Shown here: positions 45,957 to 53,640 of the stretch, piece by piece
Layout of the letters: each line of letters starts with the position of its first letter
Position numbering within the stretch: the first letter of the stretch is position 1
Assembly: GCA_949296245.1 (NCBI GenBank)
Contig: CASFNW010000010.1
Location: 1 to 64,000 of the forward strand
Direction: 5' to 3'
Source: an uncultured bacterium
GTDB taxonomy: Bacteria; Cyanobacteriota; Vampirovibrionia; Gastranaerophilales; Gastranaerophilaceae
Length of the DNA stretch: 64,000 nucleotides
Notes under the pieces: model-generated
Seen by the model: the letters and a program-made list of their open reading frames with translations, nothing else
What the model was told of the DNA's origin: nothing
Database searches by the model: none
Program-made: the position numbers and the translations under genes

Positions 45957-46193
45957 TCATTCTGATGGAACGAACTAACCGAAGGTCTATATATGATGGA
46001 TTATTCTGGCTAAAGCACTCAGAATGAGACGTTTTGGGTTCATTATTAAAATCGTCATTCTGAAGGAATGAAACGACTGAATAATCTTTATGTAATAGAT
46101 TCTTGCTTGAGTAAAGAACTTTAAACAGAGTTCTTGTTCAAGTTATTTTCCTCTGACAAAACAATTCACGGGATTGTTTTGTTAGGCAGAGTC
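45957..46193. repeat. Repeat-filled intergenic region with hairpin element
   Basis: The 455-nt gap (45898-46352) has no gene. TCATTCTGA at 45957-45965 and TCAGAATGA at 46019-46027 form an inverted pair; a further GTCATTCTGAAGGAATGAA copy begins at 46054. This looks like the common GTCATTCTGA-type intergenic repeat of many bacteria. At 46151-46193, CTCTG-ACAAAACAAT-loop-ATTGTTTTGT-TAGGCAGAGTC is a perfect 10-bp hairpin with the same flanks as the 9-177 and 56.3 kb elements. Confidence 0.75.
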
Positions 46194-46352
46194 TTATCAC
46201 GAATTTTTCTCGGACAGATTTTATAGGATTTTAGAGAGGAAATTCTATATAAATTTCTTACAGTAGCAATTAGCCTTACAGGGGCATTAAAAAGAAAGTT
46301 AATAAGTATTAATATTTCTTATAAAACAATTCAGCAAGGAGGAATAATAACT

Positions 46353-47366
46353 ATGGATAAAATTGTATATTTTGATGTTCAGGAGGATGAACAGGATTTT
46401 TTGCAATCACACAATAAAGGAAAATACAACTATTATCTGGAAAAAAATTCACTTACAAATATTTTAAAAATACCTGACGAATACAAAGACGCAAGAATAA
46501 TATCTGTTTTTACAACATCCAGAGTTGGTAAAGAAGTTCTTGAACAATTCCCGAAACTGGAACTTATTGCCCTGCGTTCTGTCGGTTTTAATCATATTGA
46601 CCTTGATTACTGTAATGAAAATAATATAGTAGTAGAAAACACTCCAAACTACGGAAATAAAAGTGTTGCAGAATTTGCAATGGCATTGCTGCTTGATGTG
46701 TGCAGAAAAATTACTCAGGCATATTTTGAATATAAAGAAATTGATATTGATACAAAAAACTTTACAGGTCAGGAGCTTGGCGGCAAAACAATAGGCATTG
46801 TAGGGCTCGGGGCAATTGGTTCGGAGTTTGCAAGGTTATCCTATGGTTTTGATATGAATATCCTCGGTTATGATATAACTCAAAAAAAGGATTTAAAAGA
46901 AAACTATCGTGTAGAATATACAGATTTTGAAACACTGTTAAAAGAATCCGACTTTATATCAATTCACGCTCCGCTGACAAATGCAAACTACCATATGTTT
47001 AATGAAGCAGCCTTCAAAAAGATGAAAAATACCGCAATACTAATAAACACAGCCAGAGGCGAACATATAGACACACAGGCTCTTTATAATGCTATAATCA
47101 ACAAAGAAATTGCCGGTGCCGGATTAGATGTACTGGAAAGCGAAGAGACAATAACCGATGCGGATTACCTTGTTGACATAAACAGGCTGAATGAAGGCAC
47201 ACTGAGACAAACCATTCTAAATACACGTTTGCAGCAGCTTCCCAATGTCATTATCACTCCCCACATTGCATACAATACAAAAGAAGCTGTAAACAGAATA
47301 CTTAATACCGTAATGTCTAATATTAATTTTTTTGTTGAAGGTGTTGTTGACAACAACGTAAATTAA
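46353..47366 (+). CDS. D-lactate/2-hydroxyacid dehydrogenase
   Basis: A 337-residue NAD-dependent D-isomer-specific dehydrogenase. Rossmann loop IGIVGLGAIGSEFA; ALRSVGFNHIDLD and YGNKSVAEFAMALLLD from the catalytic domain; catalytic Arg in ILINTARGEHID, Glu in LESEETITD, and His in IITPHIAYNTKEAV. The PHxAYxTxEA form favours D-lactate dehydrogenase (fermentative, pyruvate to D-lactate). AAGGAGG supports the start. Transcribed alone. Confidence 0.87.
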   Translation: MDKIVYFDVQEDEQDFLQSHNKGKYNYYLEKNSLTNILKIPDEYKDARIISVFTTSRVGKEVLEQFPKLELIALRSVGFNHIDLDYCNENNIVVENTPNYGNKSVAEFAMALLLDVCRKITQAYFEYKEIDIDTKNFTGQELGGKTIGIVGLGAIGSEFARLSYGFDMNILGYDITQKKDLKENYRVEYTDFETLLKESDFISIHAPLTNANYHMFNEAAFKKMKNTAILINTARGEHIDTQALYNAIINKEIAGAGLDVLESEETITDADYLVDINRLNEGTLRQTILNTRLQQLPNVIITPHIAYNTKEAVNRILNTVMSNINFFVEGVVDNNVN

Positions 47367-47480
47367 ATATTATAGACAAATATTAAGCATACGTAAGATT
47401 TTAAGCCGAATAATTTGTATTCATATTATGTTTATGATAAATTCCTTTTACACGTATAATTACCATAAAGGAGTAAAAAA

Positions 47481-47777
47481 TTGAAAAGATACGAATTACT
47501 TACAATTATTAAACCGAATATGGATGCAGAAGAAGCCGATAAAGTAATCGCAAAAATCGAAGAAAGCGTTAAATCTCTCGGCGGCAGTGTTTCTTCTACA
47601 GATAAAATGGGAAGAAAAAAACTGGCTCATGACATCCAGAATTTCAGAGACGGTCACTATGTAGCACAAAGACTCGAATTAGATCCTTCTAAAGTAGCTG
47701 AATTCAAAAGACAGCTGAGTCTTAACGAAAACATTTTAAGAACAATGTTTATGGAAGAATCAAAAGTAGGCGCATAG
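47481..47777 (+). CDS. rpsF: 30S ribosomal protein S6
   Basis: A 98-residue protein from a TTG start with AAAGGAG 8 nt upstream. YELLTIIKPNMDAEEADKVI at the N-terminus and GRKKLAHDIQNFRDGHYVAQ are diagnostic. It pairs with S18 in the ribosome platform. First gene of the classical rpsF-ssb-rpsR order. TATAAT at about 47451-47456 is a possible -10. Confidence 0.94.
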   Translation: MKRYELLTIIKPNMDAEEADKVIAKIEESVKSLGGSVSSTDKMGRKKLAHDIQNFRDGHYVAQRLELDPSKVAEFKRQLSLNENILRTMFMEESKVGA

Positions 47778-47800
47778 TCAGGAAAGTCAGGAGAAAAGAA

Positions 47801-48202
47801 ATGAGCTTAGCAAAAGCAGTAATATCAGGAACAGTATACAGAGCACCGGAAAAACGCTTTACATCTAACAATGTGCCTATTTCCGCTTTTGCTATGAACA
47901 TCTCCGAAAATGAAGAAACGCTGGTTAGAGTTATCGCAAAAGGCAACCTCGCACAAACAGTTGAGGAAACCGTTCAAAAAGGCGATAGAGTTGTTGTTGA
48001 AGGACGACTTCAAAATAACACAGTAAAAAATGAAGACGGTTCTGAAAAAAGAATCGTTGAGATAGATGCTTATGCATTGGAAAAACTGGCAGGAAGTTCG
48101 AGCAGTGCACCTTCTGCCAAAAATTCGCCCGATACACTTGTACAATTCGGGCAGACCGATTTCTCGGACGACTTAATCGGAGAAGACGAAATTCCGTTTT
48201 AA
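47801..48202 (+). CDS. ssb: Single-stranded DNA-binding protein
   Basis: A 133-residue OB-fold protein binding single-stranded DNA. SLAKAVISGTVYRAPEKRFT at the start; QKGDRVVVEGRLQNNTV; the C-terminal tip DLIGEDEIPF is the acidic partner-binding motif. Lies 23 nt after rpsF with AGGAGAAAAG upstream. Shorter than E. coli SSB, with a brief linker. Confidence 0.93.
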   Translation: MSLAKAVISGTVYRAPEKRFTSNNVPISAFAMNISENEETLVRVIAKGNLAQTVEETVQKGDRVVVEGRLQNNTVKNEDGSEKRIVEIDAYALEKLAGSSSSAPSAKNSPDTLVQFGQTDFSDDLIGEDEIPF

Positions 48203-48226
48203 ACAAGTCTGGCAAGGATGTTATTA

Positions 48227-48377
48227 AAAACCCTTGCATTATTAAGTTAGTCCGGGCAAGGACTCCATTAAAAGCTGACTAAATGTCAGGTTTTTATGGA
48301 GGCAGGCAGAGTCAAAAACGAAGTTTTTGCGAGCCGTATAAAAATTAAAACCCTTGCTCCATTAAGTCAGTCCGGGC
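48227..48377. repeat. Direct repeats and hairpin between ssb and rpsR
   Basis: A 31-nt sequence (AAAACCCTTGC..AGTCCGGGC) occurs at 48227-48257 and 48347-48377 with 27 of 31 identical, period 120. Between them lie CTGAC-TAAAT-GTCAG (about 48276-48290), and GGCAGAGTC at 48305-48313 followed by CAAAAAC-GAA-GTTTTTG. This 219-nt spacer is unusual in an operon that is normally compact. Confidence 0.7.
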
Positions 48378-48421
48378 GCAAACGCTATTAGTTACTAAAA
48401 CAAACAGAAAAGGAAAAAACA

Positions 48422-48662
48422 ATGGCAAGACCACAAATCGACAAAAACAAAAGAAAAAGCTGCAACTTCTGTGCAGATAAAGTAGAAGTCATCGATTATA
48501 AAGATGCACAAAAAATCACAAAAAATCAGAAGATATTTAACAGAAGCAGGCAAAATTCTTCCGAGAAGAATTACAGGCACCTGCGCCGAACACCAGAGAA
48601 TGCTTGCAAGAGCCGTTAAAAAAGCAAGAGAAGCTGCTCTGATAAACTACGTATATGACTAA
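48422..48662 (+). pseudogene. rpsR: 30S ribosomal protein S18, frameshifted by a 10-bp duplication
   Basis: The N-terminal frame reads S18 up to IDYKDAQKI, then runs out of frame and stops at 48619. The correct C-terminal half ([20 protein letters not shown], then [13 protein letters not shown], ending at TAA 48662) is in the +1 frame. ACAAAAAATC is tandemly duplicated at 48508-48517 and 48518-48527; removing one copy restores [13 protein letters not shown] with the spacing of normal S18. AAAGGA precedes the ATG, and a terminator follows. S18 is essential, so this is either an assembly or sequencing error, a recent lesion with another copy elsewhere, or a slip-corrected gene. Reported here as broken. 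Confidence 0.85.
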
Positions 48663-48680
48663 TTTATTAATCAGGTTTAT

Positions 48681-48718
48681 AAAAAGACACTCCTTAAATT
48701 TTTAAGGGGTGTCTTTTT
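48681..48718 (+). terminator. Intrinsic terminator after rpsR
   Basis: AAAAAGACACTCCTTAAA / TTTAAGGGGTGTCTTTTT stem with one G-U pair and T-run, 18 nt after the rpsR stop. Confidence 0.9.
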
Positions 48719-48719
48719 T

Positions 48720-48748
48720 TTGATACAATTGTTCTGGTAAGGGAGAAT
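48720..48748 (+). promoter_or_regulatory. Possible nadE promoter
   Basis: TTGATA at 48720-48725, a 17-nt spacer and GAGAAT at 48743-48748, 27 nt before the nadE ATG, which has its own AGGAAAG ribosome site. The -10 is poor, so this is tentative. Confidence 0.35.
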
Positions 48749-48775
48749 AAAAATCGTATCAGGAAAGATTTTAAT

Positions 48776-50758
48776 ATGGATGAAAAAGTTTATACACTGA
48801 GCAAAGAAATAGACAAAGATTTAATTAATAACAACCTTTCAGAAACTGAAAGAAATACAATTGCTAATCAGCTAAAAGAGCTTCTGCCAGAAGACACAAT
48901 TGTTCTGGCACAAACAAATCCCGTATCAGGAGATATAAAGGGTAATGCACAAAAAGCTCTGAAATGGATAAAATGGGCGCAAAGAATAGACGCTAAGGCA
49001 ATTATTTTCCCTGAAATGTATTTAATCGGTTATCCGATAGGAGACTTTATAGACAGATTCCCTCTTATTGTAGAAGAAAATATTGAATGGCTGAAAGCAC
49101 TTGCTCACAACGTTACAGGCAATACCAAAGTTATTATAGGCTTTGCAGAGTTTAATAAAGAAAAATACGGCAAAAAATATTACAATTCCATAGCTGTTTT
49201 AAGTGAAGGAAAAATAGAAAGAATAATAAGAAAAACACTTCTGCCAAATTACGCAGAGTTTAACGATTATAGACATTTTGAACCTGCAGAAGTTAACAGC
49301 GCAGCAAGAATTACAAATATAGGACATCAAAAAGCCGGCATAATAGTATGCGAAGACGGCTGGAACGACAAAGACTTTTTTGATAAAAATCTGTACAAAA
49401 TTGACCCTGTTCTCGCTGTTGTAGAAGAACAGAATCCTGATTATTTAATAAACTGCTCCTCCTCAATCACACGTGCAAAAAAAGAACAACTGAAACACAA
49501 TATGCTTTCTTTTGCCGCAAAAAAATATAAAACACCGATTGTATACGTGAACCAGACAGGATCGGGCGAATGCATGTCTTTTGAAGGCGCTTCAAGGGTT
49601 TATGACAGAACAGGCCAACTGATTGCAATGGCAAAATCATATCAGGAGCAGTTCTTTATTGTTTCGCCGGAAAAAGGCGGAGAAATAAATTCCCTGCCAA
49701 ATGGTCTTGAAAAAACTTTAACAGAACAAAAAGCCTTTACTTTGGATCATGAGCCTGATTTAGAGAGAACTTATTTAACAATTACGCAATCAATCAAAGA
49801 TTACTTTAAAAAGACCGGTTTTAAACGTGCGGTACTCGGTTTGTCCGGAGGACTTGATTCTACAGTCAGTGCAGTATTGCTGGCAGATGCACTCGGTGCG
49901 CAAAACGTGTTCGGTATAAGCATGCCGTCTAAAATAACAAGCGCAGAGAGCAAAAACGATGCAAGAGAGCTTGCTCAAAATCTGGGGATAAATTTTACGG
50001 AAATATCCATAAAAGATATGTATGACTCAACAAGAGCAAAATTTGATGAACTATTTGCAAATATTGAACAAAACTGGAATGGAAGATACAAAGAAAGCTT
50101 TACCAATGATAACATACAGGCCCGATCAAGAGCCTTAATCCTGTGGGGTGTGGCAAACGAATTCGGATCGTGCCTGCCAATAGCAACATCCGACAAGTCC
50201 GAGCTTTATATGGGATACGCAACAATAAACGGCGATATGTCAGGAGGTTTTGCGCCTCTGGCAGATGTCTCCAAGACAAAACTTTTTGCACTGGCAAAAT
50301 GGCTCAATAAAAACAGAAACACAAAAAATACCATACCTGAAAGTATTATAAAAAAGAGACCGGGGGCTGAGCTTGCAATAAATCCGAAAACAGGAAAACC
50401 TCTTCTTGCCGAAGAAGCACTTATGCCCTATGAGTTTTTGGATGAAGTTATCTGGCGTGTAGAAAACCTGCAGCAGACAATCGGAGATATGATGCAGGAA
50501 GAGTTTTTGCACGAAAAACACATGAAAGAACAAAATACACCAATAACACAGGAACAAAAACTCCAGTGGCTGCAAAAATTTTTCAAAAGAATGTCTACAT
50601 CTTTCTACAAATGGACAATAATGCCGCCATCACCAATTGTAGATGCACGTTCTATAAACAAAACAGAATACAGACATCCTATTATATCTTCCAGAATTAA
50701 CTATCACAAAACAAGTTTTGAAGACAAATTAAAAGAACTGGACACAAATAAGCTCTGA
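48776..50758 (+). CDS. nadE: Glutamine-dependent NAD+ synthetase
   Basis: A 660-residue two-domain enzyme making NAD+ from nicotinate adenine dinucleotide with ammonia from Gln. N-terminal nitrilase-type glutaminase: Glu in IIFPEMYLIGYPIGDF, Lys in RKTLLPNYAEF, Cys in AGIIVCEDGWND. C-terminal synthetase: AVLGLSGGLDSTVSAVLLAD (PP-loop), LGINFTEISIKDMYD and IATSDKSELYMGYATINGDM. Length fits the long glutamine-dependent class. Transcribed alone. Confidence 0.94.
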   Translation: MDEKVYTLSKEIDKDLINNNLSETERNTIANQLKELLPEDTIVLAQTNPVSGDIKGNAQKALKWIKWAQRIDAKAIIFPEMYLIGYPIGDFIDRFPLIVEENIEWLKALAHNVTGNTKVIIGFAEFNKEKYGKKYYNSIAVLSEGKIERIIRKTLLPNYAEFNDYRHFEPAEVNSAARITNIGHQKAGIIVCEDGWNDKDFFDKNLYKIDPVLAVVEEQNPDYLINCSSSITRAKKEQLKHNMLSFAAKKYKTPIVYVNQTGSGECMSFEGASRVYDRTGQLIAMAKSYQEQFFIVSPEKGGEINSLPNGLEKTLTEQKAFTLDHEPDLERTYLTITQSIKDYFKKTGFKRAVLGLSGGLDSTVSAVLLADALGAQNVFGISMPSKITSAESKNDARELAQNLGINFTEISIKDMYDSTRAKFDELFANIEQNWNGRYKESFTNDNIQARSRALILWGVANEFGSCLPIATSDKSELYMGYATINGDMSGGFAPLADVSKTKLFALAKWLNKNRNTKNTIPESIIKKRPGAELAINPKTGKPLLAEEALMPYEFLDEVIWRVENLQQTIGDMMQEEFLHEKHMKEQNTPITQEQKLQWLQKFFKRMSTSFYKWTIMPPSPIVDARSINKTEYRHPIISSRINYHKTSFEDKLKELDTNKL

Positions 50759-50858
50759 ATAAAACCATTAATCAAACTTTGTTAATTAGAACCCCTTACA
50801 CCAAGAGCATTAGCTATTCTCAGTAAAAAACCGGTATATAAATCTTAATGTTAAGAGT

Positions 50859-50886
50859 TTGTATTTAAATGCATGTCATTTATAAT
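50859..50886 (+). promoter_or_regulatory. Leaderless-type promoter of ruvC
   Basis: TTGTAT at 50859-50864, a 16-nt spacer, perfect TATAAT at 50881-50886, six nucleotides (TGTTTT), then the ATG at 50893. No Shine-Dalgarno in the gap. Confidence 0.6.
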
Positions 50887-50892
50887 TGTTTT

Positions 50893-51393
50893 ATGAGAAT
50901 ATTGGGGATTGATCCGGGAATAGCAATTGTGGGATACAGCATTATTGAGGCTGTAGACGGAGTGTATACACTTGTTGCTTCAGGTTCTATTCAGACTGAT
51001 AAAAATAAATCAGAGGCAGGAAGGCTTTTAGAAATTTGTTCTGATATGGAAGAAATAATAAAAAAATATAAGCCTGACACTGCAGGTGTGGAAAAACTCT
51101 ACTTTTTCAAAAATCAAAAGACGATTATTCCTGTTGCTCAGGCTCGCGGAGTAATTATGATGACTTTGGAAAAATATTCTATAGATTCTGTTGAATATAC
51201 ACCTATTGTGGTAAAACAGACTATAACGGGTTATGGACGTGCTGAAAAAAGCGAGGTAGCAGAAGCCGTAGAACGGATGGTAAATAAAAACGGTAAAAAT
51301 TGGCCTAAGCTCGATGATACGGTTGATTCTATAGCAATTGCAGTTTGTCATGCCAGAAACAGTGAATGTAATTTAGCAAAATATGCAGTATAA
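50893..51393 (+). CDS. ruvC: Holliday junction resolvase RuvC
   Basis: A protein of 166 residues from ATG 50893, chosen because it gives the family start MRILGIDPGIAIVGYS; an earlier ATG at 50869 would place 8 extra residues over the promoter. RuvC cuts Holliday junctions with RuvAB. Catalytic acids: Asp in GIDPG, Glu in AGVEKLYFFKN, and the Asp pair in LDDTVDSIAIAVCHA. QARGVIMMTLEKYS is typical. ruvA and ruvB are not adjacent. Confidence 0.93.
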   Translation: MRILGIDPGIAIVGYSIIEAVDGVYTLVASGSIQTDKNKSEAGRLLEICSDMEEIIKKYKPDTAGVEKLYFFKNQKTIIPVAQARGVIMMTLEKYSIDSVEYTPIVVKQTITGYGRAEKSEVAEAVERMVNKNGKNWPKLDDTVDSIAIAVCHARNSECNLAKYAV

Positions 51394-51418
51394 AATAACG
51401 ACATAAAAAGAGGTAATC

Positions 51419-51895
51419 ATGGAAATAAAACAAATTTTATTAAAGCAAATGGCAATGCTCTCCGGTGTGGTGGGACTATTTCTCGGCATTTTAACAATTA
51501 TTCCGTTTATATGCAACTTTTCATTTTTTGCTTTGATAGTACTTGCCGCGCCGGCTATTCTAATTTATATGAAAAAACTTGATATGATTGGTATACTTGA
51601 TATCAGACAGGGCGCGTTGTATGGTGCAATAATAGGTTTTGTTTCTTTTATTGCTTTTTCCGTAGCCTTTGTTCCGCTTGCAACAATAATCGGGTTTATT
51701 TACAAAGGATCTTTTTATCTTGGTGTCAGCCTGTTGTTTCGCTCGGGTTTCTTTGTTTTAATTATGATGGTATTCTTCGTTGCAATACTTGCAGCATTGA
51801 TGAATGCATTTTCCGGTCTTGTTACAATTTACATTTATAATCAAATTGAACAAAAACCGGAAGAATCAAAAACAGATATAGATATACAGGAATAA
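51419..51895 (+). CDS. Four-helix membrane protein of unknown function
   Basis: A 158-residue inner-membrane protein with about four hydrophobic helices (LSGVVGLFLGILTIIPFICN; FFALIVLAAPAILIYM; LYGAIIGFVSFIAFSVAF; SGFFVLIMMVFFVAILAALM) and a short acidic C-terminal tail. AGAGG supports the start. It sits between ruvC and mtnA with 25 and 5 nt gaps, so it is probably in one transcript. No family recognised with confidence. Confidence 0.65.
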   Translation: MEIKQILLKQMAMLSGVVGLFLGILTIIPFICNFSFFALIVLAAPAILIYMKKLDMIGILDIRQGALYGAIIGFVSFIAFSVAFVPLATIIGFIYKGSFYLGVSLLFRSGFFVLIMMVFFVAILAALMNAFSGLVTIYIYNQIEQKPEESKTDIDIQE

Positions 51896-51900
51896 AGAGA

Positions 51901-52974
51901 ATGGATTTTAAATCAAAAATTAAGACTATTGAATGGATAAAAGACAAAAATGTATCTAGAATGGTTGATCAGCTGGTTATACCGTATGAATACAAGCTGG
52001 TTGATATAACAACTTCTGATGATATGTATAATGCAATAAAAACAATGATTGTAAGAGGTGCACCGGCTATTGGTATCGCAGGTGCCCACGGGATGGCGCT
52101 TGCTGCATTGGAAATAGCTAAAGAAACACAAAATCCGCAGGAGTTTCTTGCTAAATTAAAAGAAAAAGCTGAATTTTTAAAAAGCTCAAGACCTACTGCT
52201 GTAAACCTTATGTGGGCTGTTGATAAGCAGTATGATTACATAAAAAATTGCGCAAAAACCGTAGATGAAATGGTTCAAATGCTTATTGACCACGCTATAA
52301 AACTGGAAGATGAAGATATTGAAATAAATAAAAAAATAGGCGATAACGGTGCTGCTCTTGTACCTAAAAAAGGAGCAACAATACTTACACACTGTAACGC
52401 AGGTGCACTTGCCACAGTAGGTTACGGTACGGCACTGGGCGTTGTCCGTTCTGCCTTCGCAAATGACAATACAATTCAGGTCTTTGCAGACGAAACAAGA
52501 CCCCGCCAGCAGGGTGCACGAATTACTACCTTTGAGCTGGCTATGGACGGTATACCTGTTACTTTGATAACCGATGGCATGAGCGGTTATTTTATGAACA
52601 AAGGCATGATAGATATGGTTGTTGTGGGGGCGGACAGAATTGCTTCAAACGGTGATACCGCAAATAAAATCGGTACTTACAACCTTGCGATAGTTGCAAA
52701 TTATCATAATGTCCCTTTTTATATTGCAGCTCCTTTGTCTACAATTGATACCTCGATTTCTACCGGTAAAGAAATACCGATTGAAGAAAGAAGCCATGAA
52801 GAGGTTACACATATAAACGGCAAAAGTGTTTGTGCTGAAGGTGTAAATGTTATCAATCCCGGATTTGATGTTACTCCGGCATGCCTGATTAAAGGAATCA
52901 TAACAGAAAAAGGCGTGCTGTATCCTCCTTATGAAGTTTCTATAAAAGAAGCTTTTGGACTGGTTAATGCATAG
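51901..52974 (+). CDS. mtnA: Methylthioribose-1-phosphate isomerase
   Basis: A 357-residue enzyme of methionine salvage converting methylthioribose-1-P to methylthioribulose-1-P. Marks: MIVRGAPAIGIAGAHGMALA, THCNAGALATVGYGTALGVV (catalytic Cys), DETRPRQQGARIT and VVGADRIASNGDTANKIGTY (catalytic Asp). 5 nt after the membrane gene. No other salvage genes are in the window; it may also act in related ribose-phosphate pathways. Confidence 0.93.
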   Translation: MDFKSKIKTIEWIKDKNVSRMVDQLVIPYEYKLVDITTSDDMYNAIKTMIVRGAPAIGIAGAHGMALAALEIAKETQNPQEFLAKLKEKAEFLKSSRPTAVNLMWAVDKQYDYIKNCAKTVDEMVQMLIDHAIKLEDEDIEINKKIGDNGAALVPKKGATILTHCNAGALATVGYGTALGVVRSAFANDNTIQVFADETRPRQQGARITTFELAMDGIPVTLITDGMSGYFMNKGMIDMVVVGADRIASNGDTANKIGTYNLAIVANYHNVPFYIAAPLSTIDTSISTGKEIPIEERSHEEVTHINGKSVCAEGVNVINPGFDVTPACLIKGIITEKGVLYPPYEVSIKEAFGLVNA

Positions 52975-53000
52975 TAATATTTTAATGTTTGATAATAATG

Positions 53001-53033
53001 AAAAGCGGTGTATTTTTTTTATACACCGCTTTT
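53001..53033 (+). terminator. Intrinsic terminator after mtnA
   Basis: AAAAGCGGTGTAT / ATACACCGCTTTT stem with a T-only loop and T-run. Confidence 0.92.
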
Positions 53034-53052
53034 TTTTCTTACAAGAATAAAA

Positions 53053-53115
53053 AAAAGCCGTCCATTGAGGCCGGCTACTAGACTTGGGGAGGAGGTTTGT
53101 TTGACCTTTCGGTCT
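53053..53115 (+). other. Structured intergenic element, possible small RNA or leader
   Basis: In the 355-nt gap 52975-53329, AGCCG..CGGCT (about 53055-53075), a purine-rich GGGGAGGAGG (about 53087-53096) resembling an anti-Shine-Dalgarno partner, and a GACC-TTTC-GGTC hairpin at 53103-53114 follow in order. GC content is locally higher. No open frame starts from the GGAGG. It might be an RNA element; evidence is only base pairing by eye. Confidence 0.35.
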
Positions 53116-53329
53116 AACAATATAGTAATCGGTATATTTTTGTAAAAACTTTAATAATATCATCTATTTGGTTTATAAAAATTTTTAATTTACTTCTGAA
53201 AAAGCTTATGAAAAGCAGAATTAGATAAATTGTTGCGAATTGTAACAGAAATATTCAAAATTGAAATTATATATTTCTGAAATACTTTATATATATGTAA
53301 GTGATGTAAAAACAAGAGGTTATTAAAGA

Positions 53330-53494
53330 ATGGCACTTTGTCCTAACAATGCAATAGATAAAAAACTTGCAAAAATGTATGCCGAAAAGGTAACGGTCAA
53401 TCTCGAAAACCGATCGTCACTTGATCCGGAAGATTTCTGGAAAACGATGCAGATGATTGCAGTAGCGAATAAAGCAATGATGCATCTAAACTGA
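53330..53494 (+). CDS. Small protein (54 aa)
   Basis: A short frame from ATG 53330 to TGA 53494 with AAGAGG about 10 nt upstream. Product begins MALCPNNAIDKKLAKMYAEK and ends AVANKAMMHLN; helical, with a DPEDFWKTMQMI segment. No family recognised. A clear terminator follows at 53576, and the frame is free of stops, so it is likely real. It lies ahead of the accessory block. Confidence 0.55.
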   Translation: MALCPNNAIDKKLAKMYAEKVTVNLENRSSLDPEDFWKTMQMIAVANKAMMHLN

Positions 53495-53575
53495 GTTTAA
53501 CAAAATAATAATCCCCCAATATCAGGGATGTAAATATTGGAGATTTATGGAGTTTTCCCTATTAGTCTAGTTTTG

Positions 53576-53601
53576 CCTGAGTGTATCTCAGGTTTTTTTT
53601 T
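53576..53601 (+). terminator. Intrinsic terminator
   Basis: CCTGAG-TGTAT-CTCAGG followed by nine T. Confidence 0.88.
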
Positions 53602-53640
53602 GCATAATTTTTGATTATGTAATTAATTTAGTTACATACT

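Noticed and set aside
48508-48527. Programmed frameshift in rpsR
   Set aside because: The 10-bp tandem duplication explains the shift exactly, and no pseudoknot or stop-codon context typical of programmed sites was seen. Slippage on the A runs is not excluded.
48422-48619. A stand-alone 65-residue gene at the rpsR start
   Set aside because: It is the 5' half of S18; the true 3' half continues in another frame after the 10-bp duplication.
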